Assembly: GCA_030666035.1 (NCBI GenBank)
Contig: DAOUYQ010000009.1
Coordinates: forward strand, 1-11,891
DNA length: 11,891 nucleotides
Origin: Microcaldota archaeon
GTDB lineage: Archaea > Micrarchaeota > Micrarchaeia > Anstonellales > Bilamarchaeaceae
Direction of reading: 5' to 3'
Below are positions 7,601 through 11,891 of this stretch, in pieces. The notes under the pieces were generated by a model that saw only the letters and a program-made list of their open reading frames with translations, did not search any database and was not told the origin of the DNA. Positions within the stretch are counted from its first letter, which is position 1; each line of letters begins with the position of its first letter. The position numbers were made by a program, and so were the translations under genes.

Positions 7601-9328
7601 CGGCCTTCCCATCCTTGCCCCAATATATATGGGGGTTTTGTTGCGGATTGTAAGCTCAGAGAGCTCGCAAATATTCTGTAATGGGGAGAGGGCTTCATTT
7701 ATCTGCGGGGGAGCGGAAATTTCCCGCCCGGAGAGCATTCCAAAAGAAAAGAGAAGGGAATATCCATCTTCCCCGCTTAGTATGATCTTTCCATCGGAAA
7801 CAGTATGCTCCACAAGAAGAGTTTCAAGAGCCTCCTTTGCATCCAGGGAAGGAATCTCCAGCCCAATTATCTCCCCGCCATCCAATTTGAGGATAGCTTT
7901 GGAGAGGGCCCCTGCAAGAACCTGCAATTGCCCATTGGTTGCATCATTCCAGACATAAGTGTAATCAGGGTGGAGGGGAACCTTGTTTTTCATGGAAAGT
8001 TCAAATGCTTCCTTTGCGCTCATTTTCTTTGGGGGATTTTCCACTCCTGCTTCCTCTGCTTCCTGCACCCACCACTCCCAGCAGTAGCCTCCTGGCAACA
8101 TAGGGTGGTTAGTTTTGAGGAAATCCCCATAAGTAATGAGCATGTCCCCAAGAAAAAGGATTTTTTCCAAATCCCCAAGCAGCTCTTCCGCCTGCTTGCT
8201 GCTGTGCACTTTAACAACTGAGCCATCCTGCAATTTCACCACCGGAGGCTCCAGCGAATCACATGCGGTGAGAATTGCGCCTTTCCCGGGCCTCTCAACT
8301 TTCAGGTGCGTTCCATTTGCAATAAACGAATTGGCAAGAACCATGGTGGCAGGATGGACATTCCTTGCCATTATTCCATTGGTGCGGCTTCTTCCATACC
8401 TGAGGCGGAAACCTCCCTTGGCCATTGGGTAAGAAAATACCGGCCTTCCTGCAACAAGCCCATCCAGGTAACTGGGATCCGGCTTGATTTCAACCTTGTC
8501 AGCTTTTTTCTTTACCTTGATTACTTCCTGGAGCCACTCCCAGTCCAAGCCAAATTTCTTGGTGAATTTGAGCACTTTGGGTGCCTTTGCTGCAATTCCT
8601 TCACATACAACAAGCGGAACGCCTCCACGGATTCTATTGCTCTTGATGCGCTCTAAATCCCTGTGCACGGATACTTCTATCTCTTCTGTGGGGTTTCCAT
8701 CTATGCAAATTGGGCAGTTGCGAATTATATGCGCAACATGCTCCTCAGGAGGCTTGTATTGGAGATGTACACACCTGTGTTCATACACATTTACTTCCTC
8801 CACATAGCGTGCAATCTCTGTTTCTGTCGGGCGGAAATCCCCAATTCCTGCTTTCCTGCGCGCATGGTCTGCAAGCGCAACACTCAGTGCAGCCACTGTT
8901 CCCCCTGCACTCCTTATCGGGCCGGCAAAGAAAATGGAAACATAATTGCTCCCATCCGGATTTTCATTAATCTCGACGTTTGCAATTCCTTCAGTGGGCG
9001 CAACAAGCACACCCTCGGTGAGAATTCCAACACTGGTACGGACTGCCTGTTCAATTAGTGTACGTTTGTCCCCCTGGATTATCTCCCCGGAGGCGAGCTT
9101 TTCTGCAATGTTGAATGCAATTTCCGGCCTGGACATTCCCCCCTGCTCCATCTCACGAATTATGGATGCAATGCCGCGGGGCCCTACCAGCCCTTCAACA
9201 CGCGCTGCTACATCCTTTGCAATAGGTATCTCTACTTCAGCCTCTGGGTCCATGCCTTGCTTGCGCGCAACTTGTGCAAGGGCATAAACCCGGTCAAGTT
9301 CTTTCCTGAGGCTTTCAAAATACTCCAT
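4607..9328 (-). CDS. polC: DNA polymerase D large subunit DP2, precursor with intein (1573 aa; 1113 aa after splicing)
   Basis: This is the catalytic subunit of the archaeal replicative polymerase PolD. DP2 landmarks are clear. Near the N-terminus is FAGPIRSAGGT (134-144). Two zinc-binding clusters follow: C627/C630/C639/C642 and C652/C655/H664/C665. The catalytic motif is CDGDED, with acidic residues D1327 and D1329 of the precursor. A C-terminal zinc ribbon has C1492/C1495/C1508/C1511. The last eight residues, QTGLSDFM, fit a PCNA-binding PIP box (Qxxhxxaa). An intein occupies residues 866-1325, immediately before the catalytic Cys-Asp. Without it the protein is 1113 aa, normal for DP2. I chose ATG 9328 over one at 9382: it gives the conserved MEYFESL start, has AGGTGA 7 nt upstream, and avoids a 47-nt overlap with DP1. 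It is the last gene of the UPF0147-polB-polC cluster and is translationally coupled to polB. Confidence 0.97.
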   Translation of the reverse strand: MEYFESLRKELDRVYALAQVARKQGMDPEAEVEIPIAKDVAARVEGLVGPRGIASIIREMEQGGMSRPEIAFNIAEKLASGEIIQGDKRTLIEQAVRTSVGILTEGVLVAPTEGIANVEINENPDGSNYVSIFFAGPIRSAGGTVAALSVALADHARRKAGIGDFRPTETEIARYVEEVNVYEHRCVHLQYKPPEEHVAHIIRNCPICIDGNPTEEIEVSVHRDLERIKSNRIRGGVPLVVCEGIAAKAPKVLKFTKKFGLDWEWLQEVIKVKKKADKVEIKPDPSYLDGLVAGRPVFSYPMAKGGFRLRYGRSRTNGIMARNVHPATMVLANSFIANGTHLKVERPGKGAILTACDSLEPPVVKLQDGSVVKVHSSKQAEELLGDLEKILFLGDMLITYGDFLKTNHPMLPGGYCWEWWVQEAEEAGVENPPKKMSAKEAFELSMKNKVPLHPDYTYVWNDATNGQLQVLAGALSKAILKLDGGEIIGLEIPSLDAKEALETLLVEHTVSDGKIILSGEDGYSLLFSFGMLSGREISAPPQINEALSPLQNICELSELTIRNKTPIYIGARMGRPEKAKERMMEGKPHVLFPTASPRDRSITKRYKSLKARDKERSINAEIARYRCTGCGASTFYPRCHACGEIAKAERICQKCNEVTTEKEHCDMPTLFYDRRPIPLVELYDSVKAELGFAPPEVKGVKGMINVKKIPERLEKGFFRAKHDVYVFRDGTCRFDATDAPLTHFRISEIGQTPEGITKLGYTLDHEGKPIKTADQIVALQCQDIVIASSGMDYMSRVADFVDDILVNVYGMPPFYELKSREDLFGHLIVGLSPHTSGGVLGRIIGYTDAYVGYAHPYFHTAKRRNCFSGDTTIPILENNQWRILNLKDFVEGNLGKTPKKDSFGTKYSPVTELKTLAFNPLSKKFEVAEVTHVSKHIAQDHMLELATKSGRKIRVTKEHPFPNCGKKKMAMDTENLYVPARFSIPEKDLKSFDLADFSEDVFAKPDKSPLQGISLKEASRKCGINYKTFTNYKYRNSYPLSALKLLGKDNSSWKISAKGDSVSINRIVRVDEDLLFLLGLYLAEGHTRKKKGSHYQVSFAVEDPELRREVTAKIIRVFRIKPNVSPNSINICSRLVHSFFEKLGLGKGAHDKRVPPFILSLPKRKLKPFLQGYFTGDGSSSLGSTLEVNCTSVSKELLLGISFLFSRLGLIHSWSESHREIKTGIVADFYGHPVPLHSFKLRSYGEAAAEFIQSIGFVSKKGKKAETELKKWKSKARTPRRKIDGEVFVDKVTRKEIVKSDENHTYSLTVSPHHTVVSSGLVSFQCDGDEDAIILLLDCLINFSRAYLSDRRGGTMDAPLTLTPQINPSEVDDEVHCMEVVDKYPLEFYRACERNVFPGEIKLTTVQDLLGKDEQYGDMKFMYDTASLNDGPMRTRYVTLGSIPEKIEAEFKLHQILRPVDVQDTAERLILSHFIPDLYGNLRSYSRQNFRCVDCNTIYRRTPLAGKCTKCGGKLTLTIHKGGILKYLEISKHMVEEYSLPNYLGQRLELLEKEIGSIFEDEKIKQTGLSDFM
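5354..6733 (-). mobile_element. Intein in PolD DP2 with LAGLIDADG homing endonuclease (460 aa)
   Basis: This in-frame protein intron begins at Cys1 (codon 6733-6731, after RRN) and ends at Gln460 (codon 5356-5354), before extein Cys-Asp-Gly-Asp. Splicing block A is CFSGDTTIPI. Block B has T91-x-x-H94 (TKEH). The C-terminal block reads HTVVSSGLVSFQ followed by the +1 Cys. A helix-turn-helix-like stretch (LKEASRKCGINYKTFTNYKY, 150-169) precedes the endonuclease, which has two LAGLIDADG helices, LLFLLGLYLAEG (209-220) and LQGYFTGDG (305-313). Their acidic residues E219 and D312 are both present, so the nuclease may be active. The usual terminal His-Asn is replaced by Phe-Gln. Terminal Gln is known from the Pyrococcus abyssi PolII intein and penultimate Phe from the Methanocaldococcus jannaschii PEP synthase intein; both splice. 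The element therefore probably excises itself, but with unusual chemistry. Confidence 0.95.
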
Positions 9329-9335
9329 TGCTCTT

Positions 9336-9341
9336 TCACCT
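9336..9341 (-). promoter_or_regulatory. polC ribosome-binding site overlapping the polB stop codon
   Basis: AGGTGA on the minus strand contains the polB stop TGA (9338-9336) and lies 7 nt before the polC ATG. A ribosome finishing DP1 is thus already at the DP2 binding site, which fits coupled 1:1 production of the two subunits. It also fixes the polC start at 9328. Confidence 0.75.
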
Positions 9342-10793
9342 TGTAAAATCCAATGTCCTGAGCTTGTTGCTCTGAAATTCAAGTATGGGAACTTTTGCAG
9401 GGGTAGGAATATGCCCCTGCCTTTGCTGGAATTCTGTTACGTCCTGGAAAGTCCCTGAATTAATTATGAGGCTCCCCCTGTGGTTAGCATATCCGTTCTT
9501 GTGCACATGGCCAAAATGGACAACATCCGGAACCTTCTCAATTACCATGTAATCCAGCTTTTCCGGAACGATTGCATGCGCACCGAATATCGGGGAAAGA
9601 TGCCTTCTCTTGAGGCATTCAATCATCACTTTTTCCGGGCGGTCATAGCTTAAATGCGAGAGGGTTGCAATCCAGCCATCGCAGGAAGTTCCATGGTACA
9701 TAAGATGCTCAAGGTTTTCTACGCATATTGTGGAAGGGTTCCCTACACTGTGCACTTCGCAGCCCAGGATATCCTTGGAAAGGGCGGGCATCGGCTCTGC
9801 CCTCCTTACTGCATCATGGTTTCCAGGGCATACTAGCACTTCCAGGTAATCCGGGAGCTCCTGCACAAAATCAGTAAACATTTCGTATTGCTTGAAAATG
9901 TCCACTACATCCAGGTCCTTTTCCTGGTTTGGATAAATTCCAATTCCATCTACAATGTCTCCAGCAACAAAAATGTACTTTACCTTCCCGGCAAGGTCAC
10001 GGTTCTCCCCGCGCCCATTTATCCAATTGATAAAGCGGTTGAAATACTGGCCAAGGAACTGCTTGCTTCCAAAATGCAAATCCGAGAGATAAACTCCTGC
10101 AAGGTCACGCTCTGGTTTTTTCCGCTCCCTTGCAACAGGAATATCCGGCCACTCAAGCTCTTCTGCAATGATAAATGGCTGGGCAACCTTTCCGGAAATG
10201 AGCACTATATCATCTTTTACCAGGGTTTTGGCTCTTTGAAACAGCTGCTCATCGCGTTGTGAAATCACAATTTTGAATTGCCCTGTAAGGTCCTCCACCT
10301 GCAAAAGAAGATTGCCTTTTTTTGTTTCCCGGATTTCAAAAATCATTACTATTACGCGCACCTTCTGCCCTGCAAGCTTGGATATTCCATGGAGGTCCGC
10401 TTCAGGATATTTGCCCCCATATGAGCGCAAGAGTGCTGCAAGCCGCTCATAGCGGTTGCGGAAATATTTTACAAAATCATCAACTTTGCCTTCTGTACGG
10501 GATTTCCCGGTCACATCAAGTGCTTCGCGGACAGTGATTTCTGGTTCATATTCCTTTGCCATGGGGGCAAAACCAGAAGGAAGGGAAACTTCAGCCTGCG
10601 GCTTCTCTGGTTCTGAAGCAGACGCTGCGGCATCTTCTTCCCGTTTTTTGAGAATCGGCTCAAGCTCTTCAATTGAGATAAACTTTTTTTTGAGGGAAAT
10701 GATTTCCTCATCAGTGACTGAATGCTTGGCTATAAAGTCTTCTGCGTCGAGCGCAATGCGCATTCCCTGTTTTTTAAGAGCATTTATCCCCAT
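9336..10793 (-). CDS. polB: DNA polymerase D small subunit DP1, 3'-5' exonuclease (485 aa)
   Basis: This is the proofreading and scaffold subunit of PolD, partner of the downstream polC product. The N-terminal ~60 residues are helical and an acidic/Pro-rich linker runs to about 100. An OB fold spans roughly 128-215. A calcineurin-like (Mre11-type) phosphoesterase domain fills 230-485. All metal-binding motifs are visible: D238-L-H240 in SDLHFGS, GD279xxD282 (AGDIVDG), GNH326D327, H380, H406, and GH429xH431 (FGHVH). An active nuclease is therefore expected, unlike eukaryotic B-subunits, which have lost these residues. Length fits archaeal DP1. The start ATG 10793 has AAGGA (10804-10800) 6 nt upstream and lies 2 nt after the UPF0147 stop, so translation of the whole cluster is probably coupled. 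Confidence 0.97.
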   Translation of the reverse strand: MGINALKKQGMRIALDAEDFIAKHSVTDEEIISLKKKFISIEELEPILKKREEDAAASASEPEKPQAEVSLPSGFAPMAKEYEPEITVREALDVTGKSRTEGKVDDFVKYFRNRYERLAALLRSYGGKYPEADLHGISKLAGQKVRVIVMIFEIRETKKGNLLLQVEDLTGQFKIVISQRDEQLFQRAKTLVKDDIVLISGKVAQPFIIAEELEWPDIPVARERKKPERDLAGVYLSDLHFGSKQFLGQYFNRFINWINGRGENRDLAGKVKYIFVAGDIVDGIGIYPNQEKDLDVVDIFKQYEMFTDFVQELPDYLEVLVCPGNHDAVRRAEPMPALSKDILGCEVHSVGNPSTICVENLEHLMYHGTSCDGWIATLSHLSYDRPEKVMIECLKRRHLSPIFGAHAIVPEKLDYMVIEKVPDVVHFGHVHKNGYANHRGSLIINSGTFQDVTEFQQRQGHIPTPAKVPILEFQSNKLRTLDFTR

Positions 10794-10795
10794 GG

Positions 10796-11041
10796 TTATT
10801 CCTTGAGGGATTCAAGCTCGCTCATTATGCTCCAGATTTGCATGCGTGCATGTGGAGGCATGTTCACATCTTCCGCAACTGACTCCAGCGAATAGATTGC
10901 TGCACTCACATTCACAATAACCTCATCATCTGCCTGAAGGCGTTCCCTTGCATCGCTGACCGCCTTCCTTATATTTTTAGGAACAGAAGAATCCTCAATT
11001 ACATTATCTAAAAGTCCTGTTATTTCCTTAATCGATGCCAT
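10796..11041 (-). CDS. UPF0147 family protein (81 aa)
   Basis: This small, all-helical, acidic archaeal protein belongs to UPF0147. The family pattern is visible: VPKNIRKAVSDA in the first third and AEDVNMPPHARMQIWSIMS near the C-terminus. Function is unknown. It is first of three tightly packed genes with polB and polC, which suggests co-expression with replication. I chose ATG 11041 because GGAGGTG (11053-11047) lies 5 nt upstream and the product then starts MASIKEI, at family length. A longer frame to 11089 would extend through the 3' exon of the upstream tRNA and is rejected. Confidence 0.9.
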   Translation of the reverse strand: MASIKEITGLLDNVIEDSSVPKNIRKAVSDARERLQADDEVIVNVSAAIYSLESVAEDVNMPPHARMQIWSIMSELESLKE

Positions 11042-11046
11042 TTGCA

Positions 11047-11053
11047 CACCTCC
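11047..11053 (-). promoter_or_regulatory. Strong Shine-Dalgarno site of the UPF0147 gene
   Basis: GGAGGTG on the minus strand sits 5 nt before ATG 11041, between the tRNA 3' end and the gene. It decides the start codon and shows the mRNA has a leader, so the TATA-like TTATATT at 11068-11062 is too close to be this gene's promoter. Confidence 0.75.
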
Positions 11054-11068
11054 ACTCATTGAATATAA

Positions 11069-11219
11069 CGGGCCCGGTGGGAATTTCACATTTCTGGTTT
11101 TCCCAAAATCCTGAGGCTTGCCTCAAGAAATGTAACCGATAGATTACACTGAAAATGTTTTGAACCCACGACCTACTGCTTAGAAGGCAGCCGCGCTATC
11201 CAGGCTGCGCTACGGGCCC
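11069..11219 (-). tRNA. tRNA-Arg (anticodon UCU) with a T-loop intron
   Basis: The exons (11219-11159 and 11082-11069) fold into a complete 75-nt cloverleaf. The acceptor GGGCCCG pairs perfectly with CGGGCCC. The D arm is GCGC/GCGC with G18-G19 in its loop. The anticodon arm is GCTGC-CTTCTAA-GCAGT, giving anticodon TCT. The variable loop AGGTC supplies C48 to pair with G15. The T arm is GTGGG-TTCAAAT-CCCAC and the discriminator is G73. CCA is not encoded. Read without splicing, the T-stem and the 3' acceptor strand are missing; they appear 76 nt further on. The tRNA reads AGA codons. A TATA-like box lies about 30 nt upstream, and the UPF0147 ATG is only 27 nt downstream. Confidence 0.93.
11083..11158 (-). 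other. 76-nt tRNA intron at position 59/60 with a canonical BHB motif
   Basis: The junctions form a full bulge-helix-bulge. The outer helix is T-stem GTGGG/CCCAC. The 3' bulge is A11084 T11083 T11082. The central 4-bp helix is exon TTCA (11164-11161) with intron TGAA (11088-11085). The 5' bulge is A11160 A11159 A11158. The inner helix is CATTT (11157-11153) with AAATG (11093-11089). Cutting after the second base of each bulge removes 76 nt and restores a 7-nt T-loop, TTCAAAT. The intron interior holds a second hairpin at 11112-11125 (TGAGG/CCTCA). It is too short to encode an endonuclease. Removal is expected by the archaeal splicing endonuclease and RNA ligase. Confidence 0.92.
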
Positions 11220-11243
11220 GTGTCCATTAATTACTTAATAGAA

Positions 11244-11256
11244 CCTTAAAAGCTTT
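11244..11256 (-). promoter_or_regulatory. Candidate promoter of the tRNA-Arg gene and perhaps the polD cluster
   Basis: The minus strand reads AAAGCTTTTAAGG, a BRE/TATA-like box centred about 29 nt before the tRNA 5' end. No comparable box with sensible spacing was found between the tRNA and the UPF0147 gene, so this promoter may also drive UPF0147, polB and polC. Confidence 0.5.
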
Positions 11257-11271
11257 GTGCTCAAGAAATAG

Positions 11272-11278
11272 AAAAAAA
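11272..11278 (-). terminator. T7 run, possible terminator
   Basis: Seven T residues on the minus strand, about 55 nt after the stop of the small acidic frame and about 20 nt before the tRNA TATA-like box. They would separate the two transcription units. Confidence 0.4.
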
Positions 11279-11332
11279 GGAGGGGCGAATTAACGCCAAC
11301 CATGTTTTTGATGAAAACTGGCAGGGAGCAAC

Positions 11333-11410
11333 TCAAAAATCTTCATCCCCCTCACCAGTATTCTCATCAAAATCTTCATCTTCCCAATCATCATCTTCGT
11401 CGAATTTCAT
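11333..11410 (-). CDS. Possible acidic microprotein (25 aa)
   Basis: The frame starts at ATG 11410 and reads MKFDEDDDWEDED, then FDENTGEGDEDF. Fifteen of 25 residues are Asp or Glu. A TATA-like CTTTTTATT (about 11449-11457, minus) lies about 43 nt upstream and a T7 run follows downstream, so it has the layout of a small gene. No good ribosome-binding site is visible. A longer frame to 11569 adds 53 N-terminal residues that read like translated non-coding DNA and run into the repeat boxes of the neighbouring stretch, so I prefer the short form. It could instead be low-complexity non-coding DNA. No function assigned. Confidence 0.4.
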   Translation of the reverse strand: MKFDEDDDWEDEDFDENTGEGDEDF

Positions 11411-11459
11411 GGTTATCGACCCAGACGAATATGAAAAGTTAGGAAATGAATAAAAAGCT

Positions 11460-11765
11460 ATCTGAAGCACGAGAGAAAATCTGCCCCCCCAAGAAATGAA
11501 AACCTCCGCTTGCCGGCTTTCATTGGTGCAGAAAACACAAAAATAGCGTAAAACGGTGTTTTTTGACATTGCGAAGTTCAGACGGCCGAAGGTCGCTTAA
11601 CCTGAGCTTCACAATGGCACCGGCAATCGTGAACTTTGTTCACGAGTCACAGTGTGTAGTTCCTTATTCTCATAAGATGTGCAGGGCGGAGCTACACACT
11701 GTGAGAAGAAATCAGGGATTTCTCAGATTTTTGCTTCGAAGTAAAACTCTCGCTAAAAATTGAAA
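11460..11765 (+). other. Gene-free, hairpin-rich intergenic stretch (element B)
   Basis: No supported gene lies here. Stem-loops follow one another. AATGAAA (11495-11501) pairs with TTTCATT (11518-11524). GAAGTTCAG (11573-11581) pairs with CTGAGCTTC (11602-11610), enclosing CGGCC/GGTCG. TCGTGAAC (11627-11634) pairs with GTTCACGA (11638-11645). A 17-bp stem joins 11647-11663 and 11688-11704, with one G-T. AGAAATC (11707-11713) pairs with GATTTCT (11717-11723). Most G-T wobbles are allowed on the plus strand; the first stem is better on minus. The words gcagaaaacacaaa, agcgtaaaac, acggtgttttttg and cacactgtga recur in the stretch at 4300-4606, in a different order. It could be a structured RNA, a leader of the gene at 11799, or a repeat element. 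Confidence 0.4.
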
Positions 11766-11766
11766 G

Positions 11767-11776
11767 TATTATAAAG
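11767..11776 (+). promoter_or_regulatory. Candidate TATA box for the right-edge gene
   Basis: TATTATAAAG on the plus strand lies about 28 nt before the ATG at 11799, so the transcript would start almost at the start codon. Confidence 0.45.
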
Positions 11777-11798
11777 AATGTATGGATAAGAGAAGTGG

Positions 11799-11891
11799 AT
11801 GGTAGGGGAGAAAGCCAAGAAAGCAGAGCAGGAACTGGCATGGAGAGATTCAAGGGTCTTTGCACAGTCATTTGAAAAATGGCTTGATGGA
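11799..11891 (+). CDS. Partial unrecognised protein, N-terminal 31 residues
   Basis: The frame opens at ATG 11799 and is still open at the right edge. It begins MVGEKAKKAEQELAWRDSR and looks like a charged, helical N-terminus without a signal peptide. Support comes from a TATA-like box about 28 nt upstream, GAAGTGG directly before the ATG as a weak ribosome-binding site, and its position after a gene-free stretch. A 7-codon frame (MDKRSGW, 11782-11805) overlaps the start and could be a chance frame or a tiny leader peptide. The family cannot be recognised from this much sequence. Confidence 0.45.
   Translation, partial: MVGEKAKKAEQELAWRDSRVFAQSFEKWLDG

Noticed and set aside
9329..9382. N-terminal extension of DP2 by 18 residues
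   Set aside because: It overlaps polB by 47 nt and has no ribosome-binding site of its own. The DP2-typical MEYFESL start at 9328 has AGGTGA 7 nt upstream.
11062..11068. TTATATT as promoter of the UPF0147-polB-polC genes
   Set aside because: It is only about 21 nt before the ATG, which would place the transcript start downstream of the strong ribosome-binding site.
11042..11089. N-terminal extension of the UPF0147 protein by 16 residues
   Set aside because: It would translate the tRNA 3' exon and end of the intron. GGAGGTG directly before ATG 11041 marks the real start.
11302..11345. Possible C/D box small RNA (TGATGA near 11308)
   Set aside because: No matching CTGA D box at a suitable distance and no second C'/D' pair.
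11411..11569. Longer version of the acidic small protein (78 aa)
   Set aside because: The added residues show no family features and fall in the hairpin-rich repeat stretch. A TATA-like box lies inside this extension.

Overview
The window is archaeal. It carries both subunits of the archaea-specific D-family replicative polymerase, an UPF0147-family gene, and a tRNA gene whose intron is flanked by a bulge-helix-bulge (BHB) splicing motif. Promoters look archaeal (T-rich TATA-like boxes about 25-45 nt before starts), and Shine-Dalgarno sequences of GGTGA/GGAGGTG type precede most genes. PolD is absent from Crenarchaeota, and tRNA introns outside the anticodon loop are uncommon in most Euryarchaeota. 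A DPANN-type lineage (for example Micrarchaeota or Diapherotrites) is therefore a reasonable but unproven guess.

Layout, left to right. (1) 1-3649, minus strand: a two-gene unit made of a very large unrecognised protein (1156 aa) with glycine-zipper-like hydrophobic segments, followed 45 nt later by the start of another gene that runs off the left edge. (2) 3650-3772: a divergent promoter region. (3) 3773-4240, plus strand: a small three-helix membrane protein of the DUF4870/Tic20-like type, ending in a hairpin plus T-tract. (4) 4276-4606: a gene-free, hairpin-rich stretch. (5) 4607-11219, minus strand: a compact cluster in the order tRNA-Arg(UCU), UPF0147 protein, PolD small subunit DP1 (exonuclease), PolD large subunit DP2 (polymerase). 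Gaps are 27, 2 and 7 nt, and the DP2 ribosome-binding site overlaps the DP1 stop codon. (6) 11333-11410, minus strand: a possible 25-residue, extremely acidic microprotein. (7) 11460-11765: a second gene-free, hairpin-rich stretch sharing several short sequence boxes with (4). (8) 11799-11891, plus strand: the start of an unrecognised gene.

Three things stand out. The tRNA-Arg gene is split by a 76-nt intron in the T-loop (position 59/60) with a textbook BHB motif. DP2 is interrupted exactly in its catalytic N-CDGDED motif by a 460-residue intein with an apparently intact LAGLIDADG endonuclease, and this intein ends in Phe-Gln instead of His-Asn. The two intergenic stretches look like members of a repeated or structured non-coding element family.

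Together, DP1 and DP2 form the heterodimeric replicative polymerase, with proofreading in DP1 and synthesis in DP2. A C-terminal PIP-like box on DP2 should tether it to PCNA. The tRNA may be released from the same primary transcript by tRNA end processing and BHB splicing. The role of the 1156-aa protein and its partner cannot be assigned from sequence.
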